From assembly GCF_013373865.1 (NCBI RefSeq), contig NC_050473.1:16345597-16409596 (forward strand): a stretch of 64,000 bases of DNA, in the 5' to 3' direction. Of the stretch, positions 1-11,315 are shown in pieces. The notes under the pieces are model-generated. The model searched no databases and was not told the origin of the DNA. It was given only the letters and a program-made list of their open reading frames with translations. The stretch comes from Monomorium pharaonis (taxonomy: Eukaryota > Arthropoda > Insecta > Hymenoptera > Formicidae). The position numbers and the translations under genes were made by a program. The first letter of the stretch is position 1. Each line of letters opens with the position of its first letter.

Positions 1-246
1 ACGATGTATGTATAAAAATATTACTTGAACTATAAGTAATATTGGACTAGTAATATTGAACTATAAGTAATACTTGACTATAAGTCGTTTCTGAAATATG
101 AAATATGAAAAAGCAAATAATAATAAAAATTTACATATATATTTATTTGAAATGGGATATTTTATAACGCGATGCATCGTGCGGATAAATAAGTTTTCTT
201 TGTTTTCTATTTCTTAAAAATACAAAAATACATTCTGCTATGCATT

Positions 247-262
247 TTTATTCCTTTTATTT
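247..262 (-). terminator. Candidate poly(A) signals for the 568-797 exon
   Basis: Two minus-strand AATAAA hexamers (seen as tttatt on the + strand, at 247-252 and 257-262) lie about 310 bases beyond the stop at 568. They would suit a short 3' UTR. AATAAA is common in this AT-rich DNA, so the assignment is only positional. Confidence 0.25.
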
Positions 263-567
263 AAACGAAAATCCAATTATCTATACCATTGTTTTTTACA
301 CATTTCATAAATTAATTTTCTTAATTTTCTCAAACGCACACACAGAATCGTAATAGGAATAAACGGCACAGTGAATACTGTGAATGTCAATAGCATGAAT
401 GACTATATTCGCGAACAATTCGCACTTTCGTACAATTCGACATTTATTAGCGATATAGACGATGGCACGAGAACTCTGTCTCTCTCTCTCTCTTTCTCCC
501 TCGACATTTGAATTGTTTGGCACCGTGAAGACATCTCCTCGGGAAGATTTCATCAAACTCTCTTGGT

Positions 568-797
568 TCAGACGTGTTCCTGCTGCGTGTTAACTTTCTG
601 TTTGCTCGGCGTGCTCGGCTGCGTATTTAAACGTAGGCAGAGCTTTCTTAATGCCGTCTCCATTTCTTTGGGGGTGACGCAGCTTTTACCAGCCACCGTA
701 GCTAAGTTCCTGGCGTCTTGGAGACAGTCCTCCAGTATGCTCTCGACGACGGCCGAGAGAGCGGCCTGAGCGCCACCCGATATGGCATACGTTTGAC
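568..797 (-). CDS. Terminal coding exon of an unidentified gene; short helical, possibly histone-fold-like C-terminus
   Basis: Read on the minus strand, this 230-nt segment encodes 75 residues and a TGA stop at 570-568. It opens with a split codon: a strong acceptor (a TACTAAT branch-point-like string, then ATAGCAG) precedes 797, so the incoming phase is 1. The frame has no upstream Met before a TAA at 813-811, so this is an internal or terminal exon rather than an intronless gene. The peptide is amphipathic, with an Ala/Leu/Val/Glu-rich helix (AALSAVVESILEDCLQDARN), then a short linker and VTPKEMETALRKLC. That helix-loop-TPK-helix layout resembles the second half of a histone fold. The tail is polar (PSTPSKQK...). 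I do not recognise the family. No upstream exons could be found on the minus strand between 798 and 10.2 kb. It could also be a relic exon. Confidence 0.45.
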
Positions 798-3700
798 CTG
801 CTATCCCAAATTAGTACGATTGATATGAATTCTTCGATAGAAGCACAAAATGCGATAAAGCTCCGCTGTAAAAATGTATTATTATCGGGCGCACGTCAAA
901 TTGGATTCCTCATTGGATACGACGCTTTTGCAGTTACCTATAAAATCATTTAATATAATTGTCATTTGTACGAACGCTCTGTTGTTTTTCTGACTTGTTT
1001 GAAGAATATATAATATCACTACGTTCTATAATTTCGTCGATATATATATACACATAGAATATGAAACGTCTGTCACTTCAATCTCAACCTTAATGAAGGT
1101 AACGGTTCTTTGAATAGACCACGCGAGCGAGAATCGCCTCGGTATCGATTCAGATTGAGGGGAAATTTGATTGATTAAATTAACGTGTTAAATTTTAATA
1201 CATCAGAAATAGGTAGGACACACTTGTATCGCCACGTCTTTTAAAACCACTCGCGTTTCTAATGTAACGACGAAGACAGATTTGGATGGAACGTGAATCT
1301 GCGCTACCGAGAGTTTTCCGCGATTGATTGCGAGGAAGGGTATCGCGCGGTACGATTGATCGACAACGGTTTCGGCTTCGCACTCGGCGCGCACATTGGC
1401 ATACATTTTTTATTTCCACGTGGATGTATTCTACCGCCGATTCACGCCTCCCCCGCCTCCCTTCCTCCGCGTGGCGTATTCGACGGACGGAAAATTGCGA
1501 GACGGGCGAAGAGAAAAGCGGAAACCGGTCGCACGAGGGTTTGCACGCTCGCCCTTCGGGGGAACGAAGGCAGGAGGGGGGGAGGAAAGCGAGCGACCTC
1601 GCGGGAAAATGGTCCTTTCAGCGCTCGATGAAATATGGATCGTTTGTTACAACTTGCGTGTAGCATACGCCACGGCGATTCTGAACGTTTCTGGATGAGA
1701 ACGCGAGAAGTCCTTTTCGGAGGAGATACGATCGAGATTTAATCGTCGGCAGATAAATCGATATCGGGGACGCGCTTTGAAACGCTACCTTTTGCTGTAC
1801 TCGCGATTGATGATTAGAAATGGGAACGGGTAAGAATTCGCGAACCTTCGCTCGCTCGCAAAATCGCGACCGCAACTTAATGCGATCATATGACTATAAT
1901 TCATAATCATTTTTGGTGTCAATTATTAAATTATGATAATTGCAATCATTTTTTGTAGCAATGCCTAAAACTAAATGGCACGGTTTGAGAAAACAACAAT
2001 CGATTTGTTAACCAAACCAATTGAATATAGCATGTATGAAAAAAAAAATATTTAGATAGATATTCTGATGTAATGCTCCTGATTTATGCGTTTAAATTTA
2101 TGTAACAAAAACTAATAAATATTTAGCCATGAATAATTTGTGGATATTTTCTAGCTATGCACGAGTAGACATGTAAAAGCGTAGAAAAATATATGCATCA
2201 ATTTTCTATAAAAGAATTCCTAGCACAGGCAAATTTTTCGTGCTCTAGACTAGAATATCCCCTTAACTAGAGTCTCAAATACCCCACATATTTTTCTCTC
2301 GGTGCACCCTCGTTCCGCATAAAGAGATAGGAACGACTGATCAAAAATTTTGTGAAAATTGGCGACCACACGCGGTATGCAGAAAAAGCTTGCGAGTGTA
2401 ATAAAATTAGAATACTAACGATACATAACAATTAAAAATAGATGTAACAATCGTACGTCAGAATCAAGCCATGTTATTTGTCCCTATATTTTCATTATTA
2501 ATCGTCGTAATGTAATTGATAAGGTCGATGAGCTGAAATCTATATTCGAGATTATGAAACGTTATTACATCTTTTCATTAATCGCGACCCGTAAAACGCA
2601 AACATGCCTGGACGTGTATCCAACGTCTCGGGCTATCCGAAGAATTCATCATTCTAACAAAGGAAGATAAGGAGTTTTTGGACGGCTATAAATTCCAGCT
2701 ACGTGCCAGGCTACGCGCTGCAGTTTCGAGCGATAAAAGCGGTCCTGCGATTACTCGCGCCTCAACCGATGGCGGATTGCATTTCTCACGGCGAAATGCA
2801 CGGCGAACGATCGAACGCGTCAGCGGATTCTTACTTTCAGCCCGCTGTTAGTCGTTCTTAATTCCGCCGCTATACCCTCCTGGTACATATAGGTGTGGTC
2901 GCGTTTTATCGGCGTGGGTGTATCTCATTTCGTAAAGTGCGCGACCACTTCACTTTTCGCCCTCCTCCCCTTCCTCTTCCCCCGTTTCGTAGCCCATTCA
3001 TCCCTCTCCGTGAGGCTCCTATCATCGTGATTTCCGCCTGTCTCGCCCCCGCCGATCTCACCTCCGCTCTGATCTGCCGTCCGTCGTCTCTCCGTCTCCC
3101 AGCCCGCCCTCGGGATAATATGTCGCGCGTTTCTAACGCGCTCTGCGATTCAATGACGGGATAACGTATCGGAAACGGTGCGAGGCTCGATGGAGCGGTG
3201 CCGGCGCGTAGACTCATCGCCCGCAATTTTTGGAACGACCAAACACTTCCCGGCAACTCGCACGATCCAAACGCACCTCGAGATCTCATTCTCGTATGTA
3301 CCGAGATTATATTGTGCGTTCACCTTGCAAAGCATTGTAGCAGGATATGAAAGGAGGAGAAAGACAGGCCGAGAGAGTGAGAGAGAGCTGGGGACGTGAG
3401 GGTATGCGTTCTTTGAAGCCGGGACGCCCCGCGTATATTGTATGATACGAGACGCGGGCGAGAAAGATTGTAATGGATTTTCGTAGCTTGGAAAGTGAAT
3501 CGCGCCCGAGATGGAATAAACGCGAGAGCAAGGCTCTCCGCGTCGCGTCGCAGCGTATTTAATAACGCGCGTTAAATTATCCTCTGTCAGCGAATATAAT
3601 TATCGCGCGGCCGACGACAGGAAATTGAAGCGGGACGCTACTTTCTCAGTGAAAAAATTTTTTCTGCGTCCCTCAAAATTCATATATAACAGCACTACTT

Positions 3701-5173
3701 ATTAATAAAGTACTAATAATTAATGATAATAACTATCTTGTAAGGTTAATCTTATCGCAAACATCTTACGTACTTGGACCCTCCTTGATATCAGAATACA
3801 GCTTTCTAATTCGACGCCATTTTATAGGACGATTTTTGCGACGCATGCTGCGTATATTCGACAGGATATTTTTTTTATTATTAATTTAGAGCATAATTGA
3901 TAAGATAATTTAGAGTCCCAGATGAAATGTCCGATCGATTTGTTGCTTACGAAACAAATGTTTAACGCTGTTCGACGGTATTAATATTCACGCTATACAT
4001 ACTTCAAGTCTTATGTATACATATGTGATTATGTGTTAAATTTACGCGTAAATTACGTTAACTTTATAAATGCCATTTTATTCCGTCAAATCGCCGTCTA
4101 TTGCAATTTTCAATATTTTTCTTGCGAAGAAATACAATTCTATTATTGGGCATCGTGGCATTTCAAAATTGCAATCACATAAAAGTTTCTGTTTGGTGAC
4201 GTGCCGTGGCATCTTGGTCGGAGCTAAGACGATACAATTTTTCTCCGGATGTTGTCTGTGCACCAAGAGGATAAAAATGTTGAACTCTGGAAACTGTAAC
4301 TGCACAAACAAATTGCTCAACGCAGAAAATACGCGATTACAATATCGCATTATTGCGCTTTAATTATAATTTAATTTCCACGTTACGTTTCGATTCTTTG
4401 TTTTAACGCTTTTTAATAAAGACAGAGTCATTATAAATGAAAGCATTTAATTACAGAAGTGGTAGACATCTTTCAAGGGAAGCGCAATTTATGCAAAAGG
4501 TATAGAGCATCTTTATTAAACAACGGTTTGCGAACGGGTGGCCGATCGTAAATTAAGAGGTGTAATACGATAAAAAAAGAAAATAAAACGCGAGTCGCTC
4601 GAAATTTAATATCGCAACAGATTGGACGATCGTGATCGGCGGTTATTCGCGGAAAATCCGCACCCGGAGGTACAGGGATAGAATTCGCAGGCTGGCGCAT
4701 ATTTACACCCCTTGTACGAGATATGCGGCGGGAACATCTGCGAGATGTGGCGCGCGCCGGCATTACGAAGGATTGCGGTTGCACACTGCAGTTGATGCGC
4801 GGCGATAGACAGGCAGGCTAAGCTGCTCGTACCAATCTGTCGTGCTCTAGTTTAGCCCCTAATTATTATGCATTGCCATGCAAATAGATGGCATTTAATC
4901 TTCCCGCGCGAGCCGGCGCGACGGTACACGCCCACGTACGAGAGTTCTTTGACATGGCCGCGGTAAAAACAACAGAAACGAAGTGGAAGATAAAACGAGG
5001 ATCCGTTTGGTCATCGCGGCACTTGTAGAACGTTGTTGACACTATCGCCGGCGAACACGACTTTAATTGCATTAGCCAGATCGCAGAGAGTCGCGCGAAG
5101 TAGGCCGTGGAAAACGGGAAATTAAAGGAGTATTAGGAACCGAGTTATGAGGAAACAGATCCCCCACCTCCCG

Positions 5174-5175
<2 letters not shown>

Positions 5176-5205
<30 letters not shown>
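5176..5205. repeat. (CT)n microsatellite
   Basis: About 15 uninterrupted CT dinucleotides. Confidence 0.95.
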
Positions 5206-5211
<6 letters not shown>

Positions 5212-5741
5212 GTTGTCCTCCCTCTCATTTCAGCATTTCTACTGCCAGTAAATCTTTTTCATCGGAAAATTCGACGGCGCGCGAGATGAAATTTATGAAC
5301 TCGAATGCGAGGACTTTCCTTCTCCTTGCAAAAGGAGGAAAGCAGATCCGCGAGACACTTACCTCGGTAACATCAGGAGGATCTATAGGGAAGGAGAGAG
5401 AAAGAGAGAGACAGAGAGAGAGAGAAGCCAATTACTTTAACCGGGGATGAGGCGAAAGAGTAAAATTTGTAACGGAAGTTCGGCAGTAGTACGAGCGAGG
5501 GCAATTCTACGTTGACGTATCGTGGCGTCGAGTTTCGAAATGAAATATCCGGTTTCCGTACATTCGATCTTTCATCGGACGTATATTTCAACTTTGTCTA
5601 ACGACTGCGTTATTAGGTCGACGCTTCTTCGCTCATATCCTGCAGGCGTAAGGGCGATACGCGATCAGTGAAATATTAAACCTTTCAGCGTCGACTGCTA
5701 TTTATACCATTATTGTTGATACGGAAGAACTAATGAAACTT

Positions 5742-5789
5742 TGGCGCGCGCGCGCGCATGTGTGTATGTGTGTGTGCGTCTGTGTGTGT
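5742..5789. repeat. (GC)n-(GT)n alternating purine-pyrimidine tract
   Basis: A GC run passes into an imperfect GT run. Fully alternating purine-pyrimidine sequence of this kind can adopt Z-DNA. Confidence 0.85.
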
Positions 5790-6560
5790 TATATTGGACA
5801 AAATAAATGGAGTATCAGTTTCCCCGTTTGATTATGCCACTGATAACGACAAGGAAATTTAATAGGATCGTGATTAAATTAGGTAAAAAAGTTTATCTGA
5901 AGCTTCTCTCATATAAAAATCTTGTTACAGATTACGCGTGTATATACCGTAGAAAAGTTATAATACCAATTTTGGAATATCGGTTTTTTGATCAGTTCCA
6001 ACCGCAATCTAAATTTATCAATTAATTCACATCAAATCCATTGATATTCTATTTTATTCCATTTCTCTGTTTCTCTTCTCTCTCTCTCTCGTTCTGAAAT
6101 TCGCTTGCTACATTGCGCGTCACGTTACACTCCGTACTTTTACGATAAGTGCGATTACGGCGGGCCGCAAAAAAATCTATATTCCATACGCGGGCTTTAC
6201 AAGCTAACTCCATTTTCTCGTAAAAACGGACAAGAAATGATTGCCCCGTCATTACCGTCATTGAGAAAGTTTTTCCTTTTTGTCATGTAATTCGACGCCG
6301 CTGACAGTTCGGGAAACGTCGCGCGGTCCGTATTAGCTTCCCTGTCGCGGTCTGCGAACCGAGAGAAAAACGAATTTCTCGGTTTCTCGCGTCATTTCGA
6401 CACAAAAAAAGAATGAGAGAGAGAGAGAAAGATTTGGCGGACGTAATTAGTCGCCTCCGTCGTCCGGTCGGAGCGCGTAACTGGCGCGTCGAAAATTTTC
6501 CCCGAGAAAATTACTGCGATCGCGGGACGGGCGGCTGCTCCCGGCTGCACCGCCGCGCCT

Positions 6561-6678
6561 GTAAAATTTCACGATATCGTACCGCGAACAATATTCCCGA
6601 TATTCCCGCTTTCGAAGCCGCGTCGCGGATACGACGCCCTGAGGGGTCTTCGTCATGGTTACTTTTGTTCTACGACGA
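6561..6678. repeat. Dispersed hairpin-like repeat, copy A
   Basis: Aligns over about 115 bp, with small gaps, to 7253-7365 in the same orientation. Shared blocks include AAATTT..AC..TATCGTA.CGCG, ATTCCC.ATATTCCC, and GAGGGGTCTTC here against CAGGGGCTTC in copy B. Within the copy, ATCGTACCGCGA near the left end is partly complementary to TCGCGGATACGAC near the right, so it could fold into a hairpin. It is diverged and non-coding. It may be an old MITE-like element. Confidence 0.6.
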
Positions 6679-6828
6679 GGTTCTCGGGTCCCGATACCTT
6701 CCCTCCCGTTTCATCCCCCTCCGTTATGCGCCGTCTCCGTTACGCGCTTTCCGATAGTCGAAACGTCAACGCTGCGCGCATACACACACACACATACGCA
6801 CACGCGAATATGTATACATGTGTATCGG

Positions 6829-6866
6829 ATGCATGCATGCATGCATGCGTGCATGCTTGCATGCGA
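6829..6866. repeat. (GCAT)n tetranucleotide tract
   Basis: Tandem GCAT/CATG units with a few substitutions, just after a CA tract (about 6781-6802). It explains the Met/His/Ala/Cys-rich open frames in this interval. Confidence 0.9.
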
Positions 6867-7252
6867 TGCGCGCGGACGTAACGCGACGCGAACGGCACAA
6901 TCAATATATAACGAGGCAAACGCAACGCGGAAAGTAGACGTGTAAATTATGCGCGCTTGAAAATTATACATTCGCCGTTCAGTTAATGGGAGGAAGGTGT
7001 AATTTCTCGCGTGTCGACATATGCGTCGGCGATATATAGTGGACATGTCGCTATGGTGGACGCGTAATGGAATTTGCAATGGACGTAATTCCTTTTTTTT
7101 TTTTATTACGGGAAATTTGGAACACGCGTCGAACAAAGGACGAGGAAAAGTGATTAACGGGAGAAGTGGGGGAAAGAGGAAACGATAAAGATTGGAAATA
7201 ATCGAGCGATATTTTGGACGATAGCGTGGTACTGACTGAAAATCTTGGCGGA

Positions 7253-7365
7253 AAATATGAAATTTTTTACGGTATCGTATCGCGGACATCGTATTCCCAA
7301 TATTCCCCGTTCCGCAGCATCGCCGGTACGATACCGCAGGGGCTTCCATTACTGCTATTCTCGAC
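7253..7365. repeat. Dispersed hairpin-like repeat, copy B
   Basis: Second copy of the 6561-6678 repeat, about 690 bp away in the same orientation. The inverted repeat is clearer here: CGGTATCGTATCGCGG on the left and CCGGTACGATACCGC on the right are nearly complementary across a ~45-nt centre containing ATTCCCAATATTCCCC. Confidence 0.6.
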
Positions 7366-8822
7366 CTATGCAGTCGTTTGAGTTCACTACCGTGAATAAA
7401 TACAGTCTTTTCAGTCAGGAATTTCGAGCCTTTACACTCCTAATACAATCGCTTGAAACAGGTAATAGCGCAACGTTACGTACCTCGCTTTATCGTTCCG
7501 TTTTATGCGAATTTATCTTACGCGAGAGAACGCCACTTTATGTAAATGTTTTGTAAACGTCCTTAATCGATTGGCGTTTATTTTTAACGGCGGACACCGC
7601 GACGCGCTTAACGAGATTATCAACTTGGCGATGAAGCGACGATGGGTACGGGCGCTACTTTGGGTAAGAGCCGTCAACGTGACGCCCAGCGACATGATTT
7701 CTCGGGGTAAACATCCGAAATTGTCGGCAACAAGGGACCAAGTAATATTTACCTGACAGTGCGATCTAAAATGTTAATTCGCCGAATAGTCGGTGCGAAA
7801 CGGACGAAGAATCTAATTCACGAGGTATAGTCGAGTGCAAATTAACGACGCCGTTCAGCGTTCTATTCGAGAATAGGATTAACGAAATACTTAATGCAAT
7901 CGCGCTCAATCTTCATTTAGTCGTGCATTCACGAAAACGAAATTAAGTCTTATGCAAGAATAACGTCTATCATTGTCAGAGGGAATAATTAATTTCCCCG
8001 CTTTGACGCTTGAAATCACCGCTGTTCTTCAGATAACAAGAGGGGTCTCGACGGCGGAATTTCATGAATCTATGTCGAAATAGAATTTCCCATTCGTACT
8101 TTCTCTACGGCGGAGGAACGTGTTTACCAATGTATGTAAACGCCCCAACTTGTAATTTGATAAGCTCGAATATTATTAACCTTCCGAGCACTTCAGCGCT
8201 TCACCCGGTCAACGGTGTTTCGAAGAGTCAATGAACGACTATTTTCCCATAAATTTGAACAAAAATAAAAGGAGAACGAACAATTCACTTTTTATTTTAC
8301 TCATCTCAAGTCTTTATTCATTTTTTAACGTTTTAAATATTTAACGAGGAAACGATGACGCTCTCCAAGAATCACCGTTATAAAAACGTAAGATCCAAAT
8401 GTTAATTTTTTATCACAAAATCCACGCTGATATTAGTCGAGGAGAAAGGAAGTATTTTTGAAGATTAAATTTTCCTAAAACAGGCAAATAATCAATTATT
8501 AGTCGTGCACGAGAGTGGCACTCTGGGAACGTTCGGTGCCTCGCGAATCTCAAATACTTCTTTGTGTAGCCGGCACTTCGGCGCCATGACGACGCAAGGA
8601 TTACTCTCGAGGGGCCGACAGGCGCGAGCGCTACGTGTATAAGAGTCGTCAAATTATTCTGGACGTGCTTGTCGGCGACGTGCATCCACCTGACGCGGTT
8701 GGGAACTCTCTTTGGGATATATCGTGGTTTGTTTACCCGAAACTACCGTCCCAGACCGCGTTGCCAGGAGATCCGTCTCTGTCACTTCGTATACAAAGGA
8801 CTTGGGGGACGGTGTTGGCGAA

Positions 8823-8848
8823 CGACGGCGACGACGACGACGACGACG
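8823..8848. repeat. (GAC)n trinucleotide tract
   Basis: About eight near-perfect GAC units. The Asp or Arg runs in the overlapping open frames come from this tract. Confidence 0.9.
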
Positions 8849-9429
8849 GGATAAGAGGAACTGGCGACGGCGGACGGAAGAGTGTCATATAACGACAGCT
8901 TATTTCGCAAGAGGTACCTCGGACGTCGATGACCAGAGGATGACCGGTGGATAGAGAACGAAGAATGGGGTGAGAAAAGGGGGAGGAGGGCCGAGGAGGA
9001 AAGGAGAGCGAAAGACCCCGGGGTTCATCGAGCGATCGAATCGCCTACTTCCGCCAACTCGCCGGATCGCTGGCAGTTTATTTCCGTCTGACGTGGAATC
9101 GAGAGTCGATGGGCTCGTGGGGCACGTTGTCCTAACGATGTGATTTATCGTCGTCTACGAGCCTTGACAGGTCCCCGTCATCGTCGGTACACAGACAGCG
9201 GGATGCCCACGTCGATTTCTAGCTTATCGCGCAACCGGCGGGCGATAAGCGGCTTACTGGAAGTCTGTCGAAGAGCAAACCGACGACGGTGCTGAAATAG
9301 TGCAAACAACGGAAGTCGCACGGCTTAAGGGCCGGGGTTGCAGCGGCTGCGTCGCCCGGCGATCAGAGGCACACACGCGATCTATATACGTTATCTATAT
9401 GTATAAAGTCGGAGGTCGCGCGGAAAGGA

Positions 9430-9432
<3 letters not shown>

Positions 9433-9473
<41 letters not shown>
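9433..9473. repeat. (CT)n microsatellite, 41 bp
   Basis: Uninterrupted CT dinucleotides. The poly-Ser-Leu open frame across it is an artefact of the repeat. Confidence 0.95.
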
Positions 9474-9475
<2 letters not shown>

Positions 9476-10234
9476 AATTTCCGCTGCATCCCCTCGTAAC
9501 GTGAATCGTAAACTTCCAAAGGGAGGAATCGCTTTAGCGTACATCCGGGCGGCGGTATTACCCGGCAATGCGACACTTTATTTTTTGTATTCCGTCCAGT
9601 TCACTTATAATTGAACTGGGTTAGTGTTCTACACAGACTCGGCCATTCATATCACGCGCGAATATTGCGGCCGTATGACGTTGTTAGTGAGTGCCAATTT
9701 AGCCATCGGTCGGCGAACCAATTCACCAACCTGTCAAACTGTCAGCGTGGCGGGCACGCGAACGTATACGCGGGGGGTGTCCGACGGATCCGTACGCCGT
9801 GCAGCGCCGCGGGATGGACAATTTTTAGCTACCTCGTGGGGGGACTCATCAACTGAAATAAGTTCGAGTCGTGGAAAATGAAATGTCAGACTTGTCCAAA
9901 AGTAATTAATCCCTCTTTAATTTAATATTTACTCCGACCTCCGGCGGAAGCTTTAATAACTAATGTTGGTCTAATCTTTTTTTTTTTTTTATCGAAACGA
10001 TCGGATTGACTCGTGAATTAAAGAAAACCAAGGATAAAGTTATAAAATAATAAATTGTTGATATAAAATAGAAGATTGTTTCATTTCAGCTCAAATTCGA
10101 GCTGTAGAAAATAGTGGAGCAATTTAATTCTTAGAGATTTCCGACGAAGGAAATTGTGTGGCAGCATTTGTGTGTTGTGGGGAGAAATGCATAAATAACA
10201 GACGAGGCGAGAAGGTGCATATTAAACAACAAGA

Positions 10235-10240
10235 TTTATT
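10235..10240 (-). terminator. Distal candidate poly(A) signal of the Side-like gene
   Basis: Minus-strand AATAAA about 520 bases beyond the stop codon. Together with the proximal signal at 10639-10644 it would allow two 3' UTR lengths. Confidence 0.35.
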
Positions 10241-10638
10241 TATCCGTATATACAAACGTTTACATTTGACCATTTAATTAACCACAAAGCACGATGAAAC
10301 ATCCGTAGACAAAACATTTACGCTCCTCCAGACATTCGCGGATAGGTTTTTCTTTTTTTTTTTTACGGGAAGGCTTCCGACGAGAGACAGAGATGTAACG
10401 GGGAGTCCTTTTCTTTTATTTTTTTTCTTTTCAACGGCGGAAAATTATTGTCTCTGTACACGCGCATGATCGCGCCCTGGCGTCCCAAGTATCACGTTTT
10501 CCTTAAGAACAAAGCTAAACGCAGCTATTATCCCTCTTAACAGCTAGGTGAAAAAAAAAAAAACAAGAAAATAGGAATGTCGAATGTCGACGTGCCGCGG
10601 GTCGTCGGGAGAGAAAGAGAGTTGGGTCCTTAACGATA

Positions 10639-10644
10639 TTTATT
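10639..10644 (-). terminator. Proximal candidate poly(A) signal of the Side-like gene
   Basis: Minus-strand AATAAA about 115 bases beyond the TAG stop at 10761-10759. Confidence 0.45.
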
Positions 10645-10758
10645 GTCTATTTACAAGCGTCGTTTAATCGCGTACGACGCGACGGTTTGGCGAGCATCGG
10701 AGGGTACTGACCCGGATGCAAAGCCGGGCGCAAAAAGACGCCGCTACTCTCCTCCGGT

Positions 10759-11315
10759 CTATATACAACTCTCCTGTACACGCAGGCTCCTCGTGTAGAT
10801 GTCGTGAGCGCGATGCACCGGCAGCGTGCTGGGCCGCATCGGGCTCAGGCTCTTCTCGCTCTTCTCCGCGTAGCCGTTCGGGTAGATCCAGGAGTCCTTG
10901 GCGTGGAGCACCGACGAGGGCGACGGATAATCGAGGTCCTCGAGGCACCTGAAGTCCTTGGCCCTCTCGGACGGCTTGCCGGACTCGGCGTAGCCCGGCT
11001 CGAAGATGTCCGGCCGTCTCTCGTTGGTCTTGCTCGGTATCACGTCCGGATCGTCGTCCGGCACGTCCGCGTTTATCTGCCCCTTCAAGTCGTCCCGGTG
11101 AGCCTCGTTCGTCGCCGCCGGCGCTGCCGCCCGGTCCTCCTTGCTCTCGTACCGCACCGGCTCCGCCGTTCGCGCCTTCGTCGCCTGCGCCGGATGGTTT
11201 CGACGGTACAGGGTCAGCGTTATCCCGACGATCAGAATGCAAATGGCGGTTACACCGCCGGCGAAGCACGCCACCAGGAGGCTATAATCGGTCGTCTCGT
11301 CCGAGATCCCGCGAC
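10759..11315 (-). CDS. Side-like gene, coding exon 9: TM helix and cytoplasmic tail
   Basis: Acceptor TTTCGCAG lies just above 11315 and phase 1 enters. The exon encodes residues 681-865 and TAG at 10761-10759. A short juxtamembrane stretch (GISDETTDY) is followed by a hydrophobic helix (SLLVACFAGGVTAICILIVG...), then basic YRRNH, the stop-transfer side. The tail is polar with Tyr-containing segments (FEPGYAESG, WIYPNGYAEK) and ends VQESCI. E-S-C-I fits a class I PDZ ligand (S/T-X-hydrophobic at the end). Two shadow frames overlap this exon and are not coding. Confidence 0.92.

Larger units (their letters stand above)
798..10234. other. Gene-free stretch left of the Side-like gene
   Basis: No exon is supportable here on either strand. 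The open frames present are short, run through CT/GT/GCAT repeats, or occur as mirror pairs on both strands. Visible contents are: a CpG-dense block at about 1300-1620; a CT tract at 5176-5205; a GC/GT alternating run at 5742-5789; two copies of a ~115-bp hairpin-like repeat (6561-6678 and 7253-7365); a GCAT/CATG tract at about 6829-6866; a GAC tract at 8823-8848; and a 41-bp CT tract at 9433-9473. Missing upstream exons of the 568-797 gene could be hidden here if they are very short. Confidence 0.6.

Noticed and set aside
1203..1406. Minus open frame of 67 residues in CpG-rich DNA
   Set aside because: The composition is not obviously spurious, but it has no matching acceptor or donor in phase with the 568-797 exon and the opposite strand is equally open.
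4070..4363. Open frames on both strands over the same 290 bp
   Set aside because: Mirror-image frames without recognisable motifs or splice signals; chance absence of stops.
6711..7349. 212-residue minus open frame
   Set aside because: Runs through CA and GCAT tracts and one copy of the hairpin repeat; no domain pattern or splice support.
10664..11269. 201-residue minus open frame over the Side-like last exon
   Set aside because: Out of frame with the splice-consistent reading that gives the TM helix; it has no transmembrane pattern of its own and is an Arg-rich shadow.
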